Shown in pieces: positions 63,816-64,000 of a stretch of DNA of 64,000 nucleotides. The stretch comes from an uncultured Clostridium sp. (GTDB taxonomy: Bacteria; Bacillota; Clostridia; TANB77; CAG-508), in the NCBI GenBank assembly GCA_900554365.1, contig USGY01000001.1, positions 104,565-168,564 of the forward strand, written 5' to 3'. The notes beneath the pieces were generated by a model. That model was given only the letters and a program-made list of their open reading frames with translations, did not search any database and was not told where the DNA came from. Positions within the stretch are counted from its first letter, which is position 1, and every line of letters starts with the position of its first letter. The position numbers were made by a program, and so were the translations under genes.

Positions 63816-64000
63816 ATGAAAAATTATGACAACTATTTTCTCCCAGTAGATAATATGGAAGAAGCAAAAAGATATTATGAGGAAATATTGGGGTAAAAAA
63901 AGAAATTTGATTTCTCTAATAAAGGAATGGTTGCTTATAATATTGGAAATGAAGAACCTGCAATAATTTTAAAAGACAAAAATAAATTTGAGAATTTAAA
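63816..64000 (+). pseudogene. VOC-family (glyoxalase/bleomycin-resistance fold) gene with early stop, cut by the right edge
   Basis: GAGGAGGACATTAAATAT precedes an ATG. The frame reads 'NYDNYFLPVDNMEEAKRYYEEILG', then TAA at 63894, then continues in the same frame as 'KKKFDFSNKGMVAYNIGNEEPAIILKDKNKFENL' to the edge. The family has a hydrophobic residue where the stop is, and TTA would need one base change. The gene is thus nonsense-mutated, or the stop is read through. The remainder is outside the window. Confidence 0.65.

Noticed and set aside
1..64000. CRISPR arrays, tRNA or rRNA genes, insertion sequences with transposase
   Set aside because: I saw no regularly spaced repeats, no tRNA-like cloverleaf, no rRNA sequence and no transposase or integrase frame in the window.

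Overview
The window is about 70% AT or more and reads as an uncultured spore-forming, gut-type Clostridia relative. Sporulation genes (spoVS, ytfJ), the pta-ackA acetate pathway, a T-box-controlled ileS, and the rny-ymdB and recA-recX-scpA neighbourhoods all point that way. Arginine is written almost only as AGA, and glycine mostly as GGA/GGT.

Region 1 (1-17,490) is ordinary chromosome on the + strand: a DUF4116 fragment, pta with two tandem ackA copies, a T-box leader and an IleRS2-type ileS, a DUF3006 plus ComEC-like hydrolase pair, rny, ymdB, spoVS, an orphan substrate-binding protein, recA, recX, scpA, a DUF2953 gene and ytfJ. Most units have a clear sigma-A promoter and an intrinsic terminator.

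Region 2 (17,496-18,281) is the 3' part of a dacF-type D-Ala-D-Ala carboxypeptidase gene on the - strand. It is cut in its SxN active-site region by the left end of a large integrative conjugative element (ICE) of the Tn1549/CTn type. No integrase and no second half of dacF lie in the window, so the element runs past the right edge.

Region 3 (18,400-57,940) is the ICE backbone: DUF3789 and HTH_36 genes; a surface module (sortase B, anchored proteins, a 1,595-aa thioester/Cna-B adhesin); a DnaG-like primase; VirD4 carrying a 2,665-bp group II intron; VirB2/Maff2-like, VirB6, PrgI, VirB4 and NlpC/P60 proteins; an accessory island (RadC/JAB-like, N6-adenine methyltransferase, ArdA, DUF2958, YubB-like and many unknown acidic proteins); a hairpin cluster that looks like oriT; MobC; a MOBP relaxase; and a C5-cytosine methyltransferase.

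Region 4 (57,960-64,000) is cargo: a UlaG-like hydrolase, small unknowns, a Y-family polymerase with a YolD-like partner under a LexA-like box, an Erm-type rRNA methyltransferase, an Lsa-type ABC-F protein, and a VOC-family gene with an early stop at the edge.

The most unusual signal is a recoding pattern confined to the element. I read every CGG triplet in the window. Only seven are in frame with a gene, and all seven sit exactly where the reading frame breaks. In each case one extra C precedes a glycine codon (NNN-C-GGN), and skipping it restores a full-length protein. The genes are VirD4, the intron reverse transcriptase, VirB6, VirB4 (twice), the relaxase and the Y-family polymerase. No intact gene uses CGG. 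This fits +1 frameshifting at an unassigned or starved CGG codon. Independent mutation or sequence error is the alternative. A second pattern is that about a dozen unrelated accessory proteins of the element end in an alternating acidic/hydrophobic tail (EIEI, EIDI, DIDI, DYDY, DYEY), a possible shared C-terminal signal.
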